Under the pieces are notes generated by a model, which worked only from the letters and a program-made list of their open reading frames with translations, was not told the DNA's origin and did no database searches. The position numbers were made by a program, and so were the translations under genes. Source: UBA1127 sp034422455 (GTDB taxonomy: Bacteria > Chloroflexota > Dehalococcoidia > Lucifugimonadales > UBA1127). From it: a stretch of DNA of 64,000 nucleotides. Positions 7,611-16,601 of the stretch are shown here, piece after piece. The stretch covers positions 124,001-188,000 of the forward strand of contig DAOUJQ010000001.1 in the NCBI GenBank assembly GCA_034422455.1, in the 5' to 3' direction. Numbering within the stretch: the stretch's first letter is position 1; each line of letters begins with the position of its first letter.

Positions 7611-8480
7611 ATGACGGCGCCCATTCGGTATGAGATCGAGCATGTCTCCCGGTACACGTATGAGACCCCCGTGCGGAACTGCGTCATGTCCGTTTGCCTG
7701 CGCCCGCATGACGGCGACGGGCAGCACGTTGCGCGGTTCGAGCTCGCCACGGAACCGCACGCCCCGTTCAACGCCGAGGTGGACAGCTTCGGCAACACCA
7801 AGCACGTCCTGAACATCCACCGCGAGCATGAAGGACTCATCATCACCGCCCACTCCATCGTGGACTCGCTGCCCCGGCCGGCGCCGCCGGAGTCGCTGGG
7901 GGCCGGCGCATGGGACGAGGTGCGCGCATGGGCGGGATCGTTCGTCGACTGGGACTTCACGCACCCGACGGCCCTCACGCAGCCCTCGGCCGCGCTGAAC
8001 GCATTCATGGCGCGGACGGGGCTCGACGCCCCGGCGGCGGACCCGCTGACGGCGCTCAACCGGGTGATGGAGGCGGTCCACGACAGCTTCACGTATCAGA
8101 CGGGGACCACGTCGACGTACTCGCCCATCGACCACGTGCTGGAGTCGGGCAGGGGCGTGTGCCAGGACTACGCCCACGTCATGCTTGCCGTCGCCCGCTC
8201 GTGGGGCTTGCCGTCGCGATACGTCTCCGGCTACGTCGAGATGCGGCGCGGGAGCGATGGGCAACCGCCGGAGGGCGCGACGCACGCGTGGGTGGAGTGC
8301 CGGCTGCCGGAGCTCGGCTGGGTGGGCTTCGACCCGACCAACCGGTGTCACCCGGACCAGCGCCACATCCGCATCGCCGTCGGCCGCGACTACCAGGACG
8401 TGGCGCCCACGCGCGGCGTGCTGCTGGGCAGCGGGGAGACGACGCTCGAGGTGCGCGTGCGCGTGCGGCGGGTGGAGTAG
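7611..8480 (+). CDS. transglutaminase-like cysteine peptidase-fold protein
   Basis: A 289-residue protein. An N-terminal beta domain opens with IRYEIEHVSRYTYE, a standard start for this family (YxIxHxTxYxY). The transglutaminase core carries the triad C184 (GRGVCQDYAH), H225 (ATHAWVE) and D241 (GFDPTN). It would hydrolyse or exchange isopeptide/amide bonds. ATG 7611 lies four bases after the alpha-E stop; an in-frame upstream ATG at 7554 is inside the previous gene and breaks the family alignment. It completes the ATP-grasp/alpha-E/transglutaminase operon. Confidence 0.9.
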   Translation: MTAPIRYEIEHVSRYTYETPVRNCVMSVCLRPHDGDGQHVARFELATEPHAPFNAEVDSFGNTKHVLNIHREHEGLIITAHSIVDSLPRPAPPESLGAGAWDEVRAWAGSFVDWDFTHPTALTQPSAALNAFMARTGLDAPAADPLTALNRVMEAVHDSFTYQTGTTSTYSPIDHVLESGRGVCQDYAHVMLAVARSWGLPSRYVSGYVEMRRGSDGQPPEGATHAWVECRLPELGWVGFDPTNRCHPDQRHIRIAVGRDYQDVAPTRGVLLGSGETTLEVRVRVRRVE

Positions 8481-8530
8481 CCACAAGCGACGCCGGATTC
8501 GTGAACCTGGTCAACTGTTAATCGCTGAAC

Positions 8531-8558
8531 TTTACATGCCTATTCTCAGTGCTAGAAT
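8531..8558 (+). promoter_or_regulatory. promoter of the first retropepsin-like gene
   Basis: TTTACA (8531-8536) and TAGAAT (8553-8558), 16-base spacer, with a TGC before the -10. The start codon is 20 bases further on, with GAGAGG between. Confidence 0.6.
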
Positions 8559-8578
8559 AGCTGAGAGAGGTGTAAATC

Positions 8579-8935
8579 ATGGGTGAATTCATGCAGACCA
8601 TCCGGGTGTCGGGACTCAACGGCGGCCCGTCCGTAGAGGTTGAAACGCTGGTCGATACCGGGGCTACGTACACGGTGTTGCCCGCCTCAACCCTGAGGGA
8701 CTTGGGCGTTTCGCCAGATGACTATATGGAGTTCCAATTTGGTGACCAGAGATCGGCCACCTACGAGCTTGGTGAGGCGCGGGTCACGCTCAATGGAATA
8801 TCGAGAGTTACGCCCGTGGTGTTTGGGCCGGAGAGTGTGTTGCCGCTACTTGGCGCCGTCACCCTGGAAGCAATGGCGCTTCTTGTGGACCCCGTCGCCC
8901 AGCGACTTGTTCCGCGGCGTGTGCTGCGGATTTAG
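8579..8935 (+). CDS. retropepsin-like aspartic protease domain protein
   Basis: A 118-residue single-domain protein with the clan AA signature VDTGATYTVLP (catalytic Asp26) and a later LLGAVTLEAM turn resembling the retropepsin ILG motif. One copy per chain implies a homodimer for activity. Bacterial proteins of this size are widespread and of unknown target. The next gene is a paralogue 52 bases downstream with the same MGEF start and the same DTGAT position, so this is a recent tandem duplication. It is probably cytoplasmic (no signal peptide). Confidence 0.8.
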   Translation: MGEFMQTIRVSGLNGGPSVEVETLVDTGATYTVLPASTLRDLGVSPDDYMEFQFGDQRSATYELGEARVTLNGISRVTPVVFGPESVLPLLGAVTLEAMALLVDPVAQRLVPRRVLRI

Positions 8936-8987
8936 GCCGCTTTCGGCTGGCCGCGCATAATGGGGAATCGCCTAGAGGTGGACCTTC

Positions 8988-9362
8988 ATGGGGGAGTTTA
9001 CGCACACCTTGGTAGTGTCTGACGTGAACGGGGTGAACAGCGTTGCCGTGGAAGCTTTGGTGGACACCGGGGCAACGTATTCGATCATTCCTGCCGACAT
9101 GCTTCGCGGCTTGGGCATTGTGCCTGAACGGACCGTGGCGTTCGAGTTGGCCGACCGAAGCGAAGTGGAGTACGGACTTGGCAGCGCACGGTTTGAGGTG
9201 CTGGGCGTTTCCGGCGTTGCACCAGTGGCCTTCGGCGATGACGATGCTGAACCAATCATGGGGGCCGTCACACTGGAAGCACTGATGTTAATGGTAGACC
9301 CGATAGCTCAGGAGCTTGTCCCAAGGGCGCGAGCCAGAGCACTGTTCGCTCTCTGCATGTAG
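8988..9362 (+). CDS. retropepsin-like aspartic protease domain protein, tandem paralogue
   Basis: A 124-residue paralogue of 8579-8935. It starts MGEFTHTLVVSDVNG, has LVDTGATYSIIP with Asp26, and a MGAVTLEALMLMVDPIAQ C-terminal segment that matches the upstream copy nearly residue for residue. The last ten residues (ARARALFALCM) are extra. AGAGGTGG precedes ATG 8988. The two copies could form a heterodimer, which would place different residues around one active site; this is inference. Confidence 0.8.
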   Translation: MGEFTHTLVVSDVNGVNSVAVEALVDTGATYSIIPADMLRGLGIVPERTVAFELADRSEVEYGLGSARFEVLGVSGVAPVAFGDDDAEPIMGAVTLEALMLMVDPIAQELVPRARARALFALCM

Positions 9363-9400
9363 CAGGGCGAGGTCCAAGTGACCACTCTTCTCCCTACCCC

Positions 9401-10867
9401 TCACTCACCCCGCCCCAGCGCGGCGCGCAGCCGCAGCCACTGGCGGTTGAGCCAGCGCAGGCGCTCCGCCGAGGGCTCGCCGCCGCCGTAGCGCGCTTCC
9501 ACGTACGCCTGCGTGATGTGGTCGAGGGCTGCCGCGTCGTCCCGGGAGTCCAGCGGCCCGAGGCGCGAGCCGTACTCGTACGGCGTCTCGGCGTCGCGGC
9601 GGGGCTGGCCCGTGGCGCGGCCCTCCCACAGCAGGCCCTGGTAGATCTCGCGGATGGTGAAGTCGCGGGAGGCCTGCAGCTCGCCGGTGATGGACACGGG
9701 CGCCACAGGCTCGACCACCGGCTCGGGTTGACGGCGGCGGAACAGGCCGGCGATCCAGGCGAGGAACATCTGCAGGTCTTGCTTGAAGCTGGTCCACGCG
9801 CCCAGCGACTCGCTCACCTCCTCGTCGTCGTCATCGCCGCCGCTGCGCCGGAACCGCCCGAGCGCGCGAGCCAGCACCCAGATGACCAGCAACGCGACGA
9901 GTATGCCCGCCGCCCACTGCAGGGCAAGGAGCGCCGCGTCGGAGAGGATGAAAGCGGCGCCCTCCTCCACCATCAGGGGCTCGTCCTCCAGCTCGGCAGC
10001 CGCGCCCTCCTGCTCCTCGTCCGAGACCGTGCGGACAAGCCGCTGAAGCACCCAGACCAGCGCTCCCGCCACGAAGCTGAACGGCCAGATGATGCCGTAC
10101 AGGATGGCGTAGGCGATGCCCCTGGCGATGTACTCCAGCGGGATGAGAAGCAACCGGGCGATGTCGAAGGAGAAGAGGGCCGAGAAGACCATCGAGACCA
10201 GCAGCATGCCGGAGATGGCCGTCAGCGGCACAGCCATCCACTCGCGCAGGGAGAGGGTGTTCATGTCGGAGCGGCGCGCCATCTCCCGCCGGACGTCGCG
10301 CAGGTTGGCGATGGCGATGGCCGACATGCCGATGCCGAAGTACGTGACGCCGTAGATGCCCAGCGCGAGCAGGGGGCTGCGCGTGTCGTAGGCGTTGTCG
10401 GCGAAGAAAGCGAGGAGCAGCGCGCCAAACAGGACAGCTAACCCCAGCAGGAATCGCGAGTGAAGCCGCTCCGGGACCGGCAGGGGAGAGGTGGCTATCG
10501 CGCCGCGCCAGAGGAGGAACGTGGAGTAGGCGAGCGCGCCGAGGAAGATCTGCGGCGCGTCCCAGACGCCGCTGACCCAGCCGGGGTCGAAGAGACCGTA
10601 TCCGCCGGAGGCCTCGTAGCGCACGACGGCGACAACAAGAAGCACCTGCGCCGGCAGCACGATAATCCGGAGTCGCTGCACGAGCGGTGAGGCGCTCTCC
10701 GCCATGAAGGCCGGCGCGGTGGCGGCCGCCGCCAGCACGAGGGCGACCGGCAATGACACGGGCGGCCGGTCCCAGCCGATCCATCCCCACTCCGTCAGAG
10801 CAACGATGATGGAGTAGCTCCAGAGGAGCTCCATCAGCACGAGCAGGGCTGCGTAGAGGCGGTTCAT
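9401..10867 (-). CDS. polytopic membrane protein with C-terminal DUF4129 domain
   Basis: A 488-residue protein. About nine hydrophobic helices lie in residues 1-345, then an acidic linker (DDDDEE near 355) and a cytosolic C-terminal DUF4129 domain (about 410-475) with TIREIYQGLLWEG, ETPYEYGSRL and ITQAYVEARYGG. DUF4129 is also the C-terminus of TgpA-type transglutaminases. ATG 10867 overlaps the DUF58 stop by four bases (ATGA); an in-frame upstream extension to 11128 lies inside the DUF58 gene and is rejected. It is the last gene of the hflK-hflC-moxR-DUF58 operon, so it probably acts with the MoxR/DUF58 system. Confidence 0.82.
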   Translation of the reverse strand: MNRLYAALLVLMELLWSYSIIVALTEWGWIGWDRPPVSLPVALVLAAAATAPAFMAESASPLVQRLRIIVLPAQVLLVVAVVRYEASGGYGLFDPGWVSGVWDAPQIFLGALAYSTFLLWRGAIATSPLPVPERLHSRFLLGLAVLFGALLLAFFADNAYDTRSPLLALGIYGVTYFGIGMSAIAIANLRDVRREMARRSDMNTLSLREWMAVPLTAISGMLLVSMVFSALFSFDIARLLLIPLEYIARGIAYAILYGIIWPFSFVAGALVWVLQRLVRTVSDEEQEGAAAELEDEPLMVEEGAAFILSDAALLALQWAAGILVALLVIWVLARALGRFRRSGGDDDDEEVSESLGAWTSFKQDLQMFLAWIAGLFRRRQPEPVVEPVAPVSITGELQASRDFTIREIYQGLLWEGRATGQPRRDAETPYEYGSRLGPLDSRDDAAALDHITQAYVEARYGGGEPSAERLRWLNRQWLRLRAALGRGE

Positions 10868-12093
10868 TGCGCGACCACCTCCAGCACGCCGGTGTGGCCC
10901 TGCAGCGCGGCGAGGGGGACACCGAACGTGGGGATGTCGCCTGGAGCCGAGGTCATGGACGCCGGGCCCACAAGCGCCAGCGCGACGCGCCGGCCCGCTC
11001 GCTTGAAGCGGCGGAGCGTCCCCAGCAGGCGGGGAGTGGGCACGGCGGTGACAACGAGGATGCTGGCCGTCCACGGGAGGCTGCGCCCCTCCGTCGTGAG
11101 GACGCGCTCCATGGGGTGCAGCGCCCAACCCTGCGGGTGCGCCAGCCCCGTGAGCACCTGCGTGAGCTGTCCGGGGTTCCGCGAGGGCGCGAACCGGATC
11201 ATCTCGCGCGTGCCGCGGTACGCCTCGTTGACGTACACGCCCACCTCGTAGCGCGCTGTGATGGCGTGGCTCGCAATGGACGCAGCGACGGATACGGCGG
11301 CCTCCAGGAGCGGCTCCGACGGCGCCTGGAACCGCGACTCCATCGTGTTCACGTCGAGGAAGACCGCGACGTTGGGCGTCGACGTGCTCTCCAGCACGCG
11401 CGTCTGCAGGCCGCCCTTGCGGGCCGTCGCGCGCCAGTTGATGCGGTTGAGCGGATCGCCGGCGACGTACTCGCGGCTGGTCACGATGCGCAGCGGGTCC
11501 TCGAAGATCTGCCGCCGGACGCGCCGCTCGCCGAGGATCTCCGTCGACGGCAGGCCGAGCGCCCGCAGCGGCACGATGCGCGGGTACACCACCAGGTGCG
11601 AGCGTTCATCGAAGTCCGTGTCCTTGGAGGTGAAGCCGAAGGGGTCGCGAACGGACAGCGAGGACGGGCCGAAGGTGTACGTGCCCCGCTTGGAGCAGTG
11701 CAGCAGGTAGCGCCGCGTGATGCGCCGGTACCAGCCGACGGAGAGGATGCTGGTGAGGTTGATGCGGAAGGGGTTGCCCGCCGCGGGCGTCACCGAGCCC
11801 CGTTGCACGGGCAGCTCCTCCGGCGCTTCCAGCGTCATCTGCACGACGGGAAGCGGCAGCATCTTGCGGTTCGAGACGGTGACGTCGACGGCTACGGTCT
11901 CGCCGTAGAAGACGTGCTCGTGGCTGAGCTGCTGCTCGTGGGACACGCGGGCCAGTGCGAAGTGGCTCCAGACGCGCACGAGCAGCCCGGAGAGAAAGAC
12001 GAGGGTGGTCAGCAGCAACAGGGGGACCTGCTGGGTAACCAGCGAGATGATGAGGAGCGTCAGGGTGATGAGGAGCCAGCCCTCCCCTACCAC
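10864..12093 (-). CDS. DUF58 (vWA-like) MoxR-associated protein
   Basis: A 409-residue protein with two N-terminal membrane helices (about 5-20 and 23-45), a beta-rich middle region, and the DUF58 signature YVAGDPLNRINWRATAR at 209-225, followed by a vWA-like domain (VAVFLDVN at about 240). DUF58 proteins pair with MoxR ATPases, which are thought to act as metal-insertion or complex-assembly chaperones. Here the start follows the moxR stop by two bases, and the gene overlaps the DUF4129 gene by four. Confidence 0.88.
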   Translation of the reverse strand: MVGEGWLLITLTLLIISLVTQQVPLLLLTTLVFLSGLLVRVWSHFALARVSHEQQLSHEHVFYGETVAVDVTVSNRKMLPLPVVQMTLEAPEELPVQRGSVTPAAGNPFRINLTSILSVGWYRRITRRYLLHCSKRGTYTFGPSSLSVRDPFGFTSKDTDFDERSHLVVYPRIVPLRALGLPSTEILGERRVRRQIFEDPLRIVTSREYVAGDPLNRINWRATARKGGLQTRVLESTSTPNVAVFLDVNTMESRFQAPSEPLLEAAVSVAASIASHAITARYEVGVYVNEAYRGTREMIRFAPSRNPGQLTQVLTGLAHPQGWALHPMERVLTTEGRSLPWTASILVVTAVPTPRLLGTLRRFKRAGRRVALALVGPASMTSAPGDIPTFGVPLAALQGHTGVLEVVAQ

Positions 12094-12095
12094 GG

Positions 12096-13088
12096 TCAGT
12101 CTCCGGAGGGAGCGCCGGCGGTCTCCTGCTCCACCGGCGTCGCGACGGACCCCACGATCTCGTCGAGCACCGACGTGGCGGACTCGCCGCGCAGGTTGGT
12201 CTGCGCCTGCAGGCTGATGCGGTGCTCGAATACGGCGGAGGTCAGCGCCTTCACGTCGTCCGGGATGACGTAGCCGCGGCCGTTCACCGCGGCCCGCGCC
12301 TGGGACGCGTGGAGCAGCCCCAGCATGGCGCGCGGGCTGGCGCCCAGCTCCACCTGCGGGTGGACGCGGGTGGCCTGCGTGACCCGGCTGATGTAGTCGC
12401 GGACGTCCGGCTCGACGGCGACCTCGCGGCAGAGGACCTGCAGCCGCAGCAGCTCCTCGTCGGAGACGACGGGCTCCAGGTCCTCGATGGGGTTGTCGCG
12501 CATGAAGCGGTCGAGGATGAGGGCGTCCTCATCCTCGGTGGGGTAGCCCATGCGGACGCGCAGCAGGAAGCGGTCGAGCTGCGCTTCCGGCAGGGGGAAG
12601 GTCCCCTCCAACTCGACGGGGTTCTGCGTCGCCATCACGAGGAAGGGCTTGGGCAGCGGGTGCGTGTCGCCCTCCGCCGTCACCTGCTTCTCCTCCATCG
12701 CCTCCAGCAGCGCCGACTGCGTTCGCGGCGTCGCGCGGTTGATCTCGTCCGCGAGCAGCACCTGCGTGAACACCGGGCCGGGGCGGAAGGAGAACTCCGC
12801 GGAGCGCTGGTCGAAAACGTGGGAGCCGGTGATGTCGGAGGGCAGCAGGTCCGGCGTGAACTGCACGCGGCGGAAGCTGCACCCCAGCGACTTTGCGAGG
12901 GAGCGCGCCAGCATCGTCTTGCCGATGCCGGGGACGTCCTCTATGAGCACGTGGCCGTTGCACAGGATGGCCACGAGGAGGAGCTCCGTGGCCTCCCGCT
13001 TGCCGACCATGACGCGCTCAATCTGGCCGTGCAGGCGCGCGGCCGCCGCGGCGACGGCCTCGACGTTGGCGGGCGGCATGGTCGACAT
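12096..13088 (-). CDS. moxR: MoxR-type AAA+ ATPase
   Basis: A 330-residue AAA+ ATPase with Walker A in DVPGIGKTML (51-60), Walker B LLADEINR (111-118), sensor 1 in MATQNPVELEG, and the AAA lid ending SPRAMLGLLHA. This is the MoxR family pattern. It is a cytoplasmic chaperone-like ATPase partnered with the DUF58 gene downstream. It starts at ATG 13088, eight bases after the hflC stop, so it is cotranscribed with hflKC. Confidence 0.92.
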   Translation of the reverse strand: MSTMPPANVEAVAAAAARLHGQIERVMVGKREATELLLVAILCNGHVLIEDVPGIGKTMLARSLAKSLGCSFRRVQFTPDLLPSDITGSHVFDQRSAEFSFRPGPVFTQVLLADEINRATPRTQSALLEAMEEKQVTAEGDTHPLPKPFLVMATQNPVELEGTFPLPEAQLDRFLLRVRMGYPTEDEDALILDRFMRDNPIEDLEPVVSDEELLRLQVLCREVAVEPDVRDYISRVTQATRVHPQVELGASPRAMLGLLHASQARAAVNGRGYVIPDDVKALTSAVFEHRISLQAQTNLRGESATSVLDEIVGSVATPVEQETAGAPSGD

Positions 13089-13096
13089 GACGGCGC

Positions 13097-13993
13097 CTAC
13101 CCTCCCCCTGAGGCCTCGGCGGCAGTGAGGAACCTGAACAGCTCGGACTCGGCGCCCAGGACGACCGTGTCGTCCCCACCCAGGAAGGCCTGGTACGCCT
13201 CGAGGCTCCGCAGGAAGCCGTAGAACTCCGGGTCCCGCTGGATTGCCTCAGCGAAGATCTGGATGGACTGACCCTCGGCGGCGCCGCGGATCTCGAGGGA
13301 CTCGCGCCGGGCCTCGGCTTCGATCTCCGCGACCTGCCGGTCGGCGTCGGACTGGATCTGGAGCTTGGTGCGCTCGCCCTCGGCGCGCTCCTGGTTGGCG
13401 ACGCGGCGGCGTTCGGCGTTCATGCGGTCAAAGACGGAAGTGGCGATGGTGGCAGGGAAATCGGCCCGCTTGATGCGCACGTCGACGATCTCGATGCCGA
13501 GGCCGCGCCCGGCCTCGCCGCTGGTGGCGGCAATCTGCTGGGATGCGACGGTCACGCGCTCCATGACCTGCTCGCGGGTCTCGGAGATGATGTCCGTCTG
13601 GTTGTCGCGGGCGACCTCCTTGTTGAGCTCGGAGGTGACGATGTCGCCGACCTTGGGGCCGGCGGCCTCCAGGTTCAGAAGGTTCTGGAGGAAGAGGAGC
13701 GGGTCCGTGATCCGGTACCGCGCGTAGGCGTCGATGACGAGGTTCTTCTTGTCCAGCGTGATGAAGTTGGCGGGAGGCACGTCGAAACGCTGGAGCCGGT
13801 TGTCGAACTTGACGGCGTTCTGGATGAAGGGCAGCTTGGTCTTGAGCCCCGGACTGGTGTAGCTGCGCTGGAACTCACCGAACTGGGTGACGACGGCATA
13901 CTCGGTGGCGTCGACGATGAAGAAGCTCTGGGAAATGATGATGAGCGCCGCCACGATGAAGGCGATGGCGCCGTAGAAGACTCCTGCTTTCAT
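13097..13993 (-). CDS. hflC: HflC, SPFH-domain regulator of FtsH
   Basis: A 298-residue protein with one N-terminal membrane helix (about 7-24), then an SPFH/band-7 domain (VVTQFGEFQRSYTSPGLKTK), an ADRQVAEIEAEARRES coiled coil and an LRSLEAYQAFLG C-terminus, all typical of HflC. It forms the large HflKC cage around the FtsH protease on the membrane. The start overlaps the hflK stop in TAATG, so the two are coupled. Confidence 0.92.
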   Translation of the reverse strand: MKAGVFYGAIAFIVAALIIISQSFFIVDATEYAVVTQFGEFQRSYTSPGLKTKLPFIQNAVKFDNRLQRFDVPPANFITLDKKNLVIDAYARYRITDPLLFLQNLLNLEAAGPKVGDIVTSELNKEVARDNQTDIISETREQVMERVTVASQQIAATSGEAGRGLGIEIVDVRIKRADFPATIATSVFDRMNAERRRVANQERAEGERTKLQIQSDADRQVAEIEAEARRESLEIRGAAEGQSIQIFAEAIQRDPEFYGFLRSLEAYQAFLGGDDTVVLGAESELFRFLTAAEASGGG

Positions 13994-15084
13994 TACTGCG
14001 TCCCTCCTTCCGCCGGAACGGGCTGTTGCTGGAGGGAGTCAAGCGGCAGGAACTGGAGCAGTTCACCGCCGGTATCGTTGTCTATGATGAACTTCTTGAC
14101 GCCGGGGAGGATGCGCTCCATGGCCTCCAGGTAGAGGCGCTCACGGGTGACGTCCTCCGCCTGCGAGTATTCCTCGAGGATGGCGAGGAACTCCGCGGCG
14201 CGGCCCTGGGCGTCGTTGATGCGCTGGGCCTCGAAGGCGCGGGCCTCGTTCAGGATGCGCTCGGCGTTGCCGCGGGCCCTGGGGATGATGTCGTTGGCGT
14301 AGGCTTCGGCCTCGTTGCGGAGCCGCACCCTGTCCTCCTGGGCGCGGACCACGTCGTCGAAGGCGTCCTGGACCTGCTCGGGGGCTTTCACCGGCTGCAG
14401 CTGCACCTGCTCGATGAAGATGCCGGACTCGTACGCGTTGAGCAGGCGGGTCATGCCGTCCTTGACTTCCTGCTCGATGACGGCGCGTTCCGCCGTCAGC
14501 ACGTCGTCAATGGGGCGGCTGCCGACGACGCCGCGCAGCGCGACTTCCGCCACGTCCTTGAGGGTGCGCCCGTCCGGGCGGTCGCCGATGGCGCGGTCCG
14601 GGTCGCCGGGGTCGCGCACCTTGAGGATGAAGTCGCTGATGCTGGAGACGCGGTAAAGGACCACCATCTCCACGTCGACGATGTTCTCGTCGCCGGTGAT
14701 CATCAGGGCCTCGACGGGGTGGGTCTGAACATTGCCGTTGGCCAGGGTGCGGAAGCCGACCTCCATGCGCTGGACCTGCGTCACCTTGACGATGTCGTGC
14801 CGGCCGATAGGCGTCGGCGCGCGCCAGTGCAGCCCCTGCTGCGAGACGCCGCTGACCCGGCCGAACACCCGCACGAGGGCCTGCTCGTCGGGGTCGACGG
14901 TGTAGAAACCGGTCGCCAGCCAGACCAGCAGCGCAAGCGCGATGGCGCCGAAGAAGAAGGTGAAGCGCATTCCGCCGCCGACCCGGCCGCCGCCGAATCG
15001 AGACGACCAATCACTGAAGCGTTCCCGCCCCTGCCTAAAGAGGCGTTCCCACTCCTCTCCTGAACCTCCCGTGGGACGTTGCAT
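13993..15084 (-). CDS. hflK: HflK, SPFH-domain regulator of FtsH
   Basis: A 363-residue protein. A Gly/Arg-rich N-terminus is followed by a membrane helix at about 40-62 and the SPFH domain starting VDPDEQALVRVFGRV, then an ARGNAERILNEARAFEAQRI coiled region. Start at ATG 15084, with AAGGAG eight bases before it; the in-frame extension to 15432 is inside hisS and rejected. It forms the HflKC complex with the overlapping downstream gene. It heads the operon hflK-hflC-moxR-DUF58-DUF4129. Confidence 0.92.
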   Translation of the reverse strand: MQRPTGGSGEEWERLFRQGRERFSDWSSRFGGGRVGGGMRFTFFFGAIALALLVWLATGFYTVDPDEQALVRVFGRVSGVSQQGLHWRAPTPIGRHDIVKVTQVQRMEVGFRTLANGNVQTHPVEALMITGDENIVDVEMVVLYRVSSISDFILKVRDPGDPDRAIGDRPDGRTLKDVAEVALRGVVGSRPIDDVLTAERAVIEQEVKDGMTRLLNAYESGIFIEQVQLQPVKAPEQVQDAFDDVVRAQEDRVRLRNEAEAYANDIIPRARGNAERILNEARAFEAQRINDAQGRAAEFLAILEEYSQAEDVTRERLYLEAMERILPGVKKFIIDNDTGGELLQFLPLDSLQQQPVPAEGGTQ

Positions 15085-15184
15085 AGACGCTCCTTGCCTA
15101 CGAAACGATTGTGTGAGTGATTCGGTAGGTGTGCGAGGGTTTCCGTCTAGGATACACGAACGCCAATGGGGTGTGTAGCGTTCC

Positions 15185-16450
15185 CTACCCTGCGCCCAGC
15201 GCCTCCGCCACGCCGGCAAGCGGCGTTTCCCTCTGCTCGCCGCTGGCCATGTCCTTGACCTGCACCGTCCCGGCGGCGACTTCGGCGTCGCCGAGCACCA
15301 GCGTGTACCGGGCGCCGAGAGCGTCGGCGTGGCGCATCTGGCCGCGCAGGCTCCGGCCCGGCTGCGCGACGATCGCGCTGAGTCCCGCCCGCCGCAGCTC
15401 CGATGCGAGCCGGACGGCGACGGCTGCCGCATCCCCGCCGAGGCTCACGACGACGGCGTCGACGCTCCCCGCCTCCGGAACTGCTGCAGCCTGTTGCCGC
15501 TTGACGTTCAGGATGAGGCGCTCGATGCCGGACCCGAACCCGATGCCCGGCGTCGGACGGCCGCCGAGCTGCTCGATGAGCCCGTCGTAGCGGCCCCCGG
15601 CGAGCACGGCGCTCTGGGCGCCCTCCTCCGGCGGGTGGATCTCGAACACCGTGCGGGTGTAGTAGTCGAGGCCGCGGACGAGGGTGGGGCTGATGTGGTA
15701 GGGGATGCCCAACTCGCCGAGGTAGCGCTGAACGCTTGCGAAGTGGTCCGCGCAGTCCGCGCAGAGGAGGTCGGTCATCCGCGGGGCGGACGCGATGAGG
15801 TCCTGGCAGGCGAAATCCGAGCGCTTGCAGTCGAGCATGCGGAGCGGGTTGCGCTCGTAGCGCATCCGGCAGTCGGGGCAGACGCTGCCCAGAGACCCGA
15901 CATAGTGCTCCTTCAGCGCCTCCAGGTACTGCGGCCTGCAGGCCGGGTCGCCGATGCTGTTGACGGCGAGGGTGAGCCCCTGCAGGCCGAGCCCCGTCGT
16001 GAACCGCCAGCCGAGGTCGATGACCTCCGCGTCAATGGACGGGTCGCCGTCGCCGATGGCCTCGACGCCGAACTGGTGGTGCTGGCGCAGGCGGCCGGCC
16101 TGGGGGCGCTCGTAGCGGAAGATGGGGCAGAAGTAGTGCATGCGCACGGGCTGCGGGCGGTTGTGCATGCCGTGTTCGAGATAGGCGCGGCAGACGGGCG
16201 CCGTCCCCTCCGGCCGCAGGGTGATCTCCTCGCCGCTGCGGTCGGGGAAGGTGTACGTCTCCTTCTCGACGATGTCCGTGCCCTCGCCGACGCCGCGGTT
16301 GAAGAGGCCGGCGTGCTCGAAGACGGGGGTGTCGATCTGCCCATAGCCGAAACGGCGCGCCTGCTCGCGCGCGGTCGATGTGACGTAGTCCCAGTAGGGC
16401 TGGTCTTCCGGGAGGATGTCCTGGGTGCCCCTTGGAAGGCGGAACTGCAC
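15185..16450 (-). CDS. hisS: histidyl-tRNA synthetase
   Basis: A 421-residue class II synthetase. It has motif 2 TLRPEGTAPVCRAY (77-90), histidine motifs LVRGLDYYTRTVFE (about 258) and GGRYDGL, motif 3 GIGFGSGIERL, and a C-terminal anticodon-binding domain ending VKDMASGEQ. It attaches histidine to tRNA-His in the cytoplasm. Start is GTG 16450 with GGAGGAAGG before it, giving MQFRLPRGTQDILP, the standard opening. It is divergent from rel. Confidence 0.95.
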   Translation of the reverse strand: MQFRLPRGTQDILPEDQPYWDYVTSTAREQARRFGYGQIDTPVFEHAGLFNRGVGEGTDIVEKETYTFPDRSGEEITLRPEGTAPVCRAYLEHGMHNRPQPVRMHYFCPIFRYERPQAGRLRQHHQFGVEAIGDGDPSIDAEVIDLGWRFTTGLGLQGLTLAVNSIGDPACRPQYLEALKEHYVGSLGSVCPDCRMRYERNPLRMLDCKRSDFACQDLIASAPRMTDLLCADCADHFASVQRYLGELGIPYHISPTLVRGLDYYTRTVFEIHPPEEGAQSAVLAGGRYDGLIEQLGGRPTPGIGFGSGIERLILNVKRQQAAAVPEAGSVDAVVVSLGGDAAAVAVRLASELRRAGLSAIVAQPGRSLRGQMRHADALGARYTLVLGDAEVAAGTVQVKDMASGEQRETPLAGVAEALGAG

Positions 16451-16601
16451 GGGGCCTTCCTCCGTTCTTTAGGGTAAGTCGGCGCTGTCGACTGCCGTGG
16501 CACTATGGTAGCGCAAAACGGCACATGCGCGCGCTAGCTAGCCAAACGTAACCAGGCCCGCTAGACTAAGGTTAACCTCTACCCTCTGGACAGAGGTGGG
16601 C

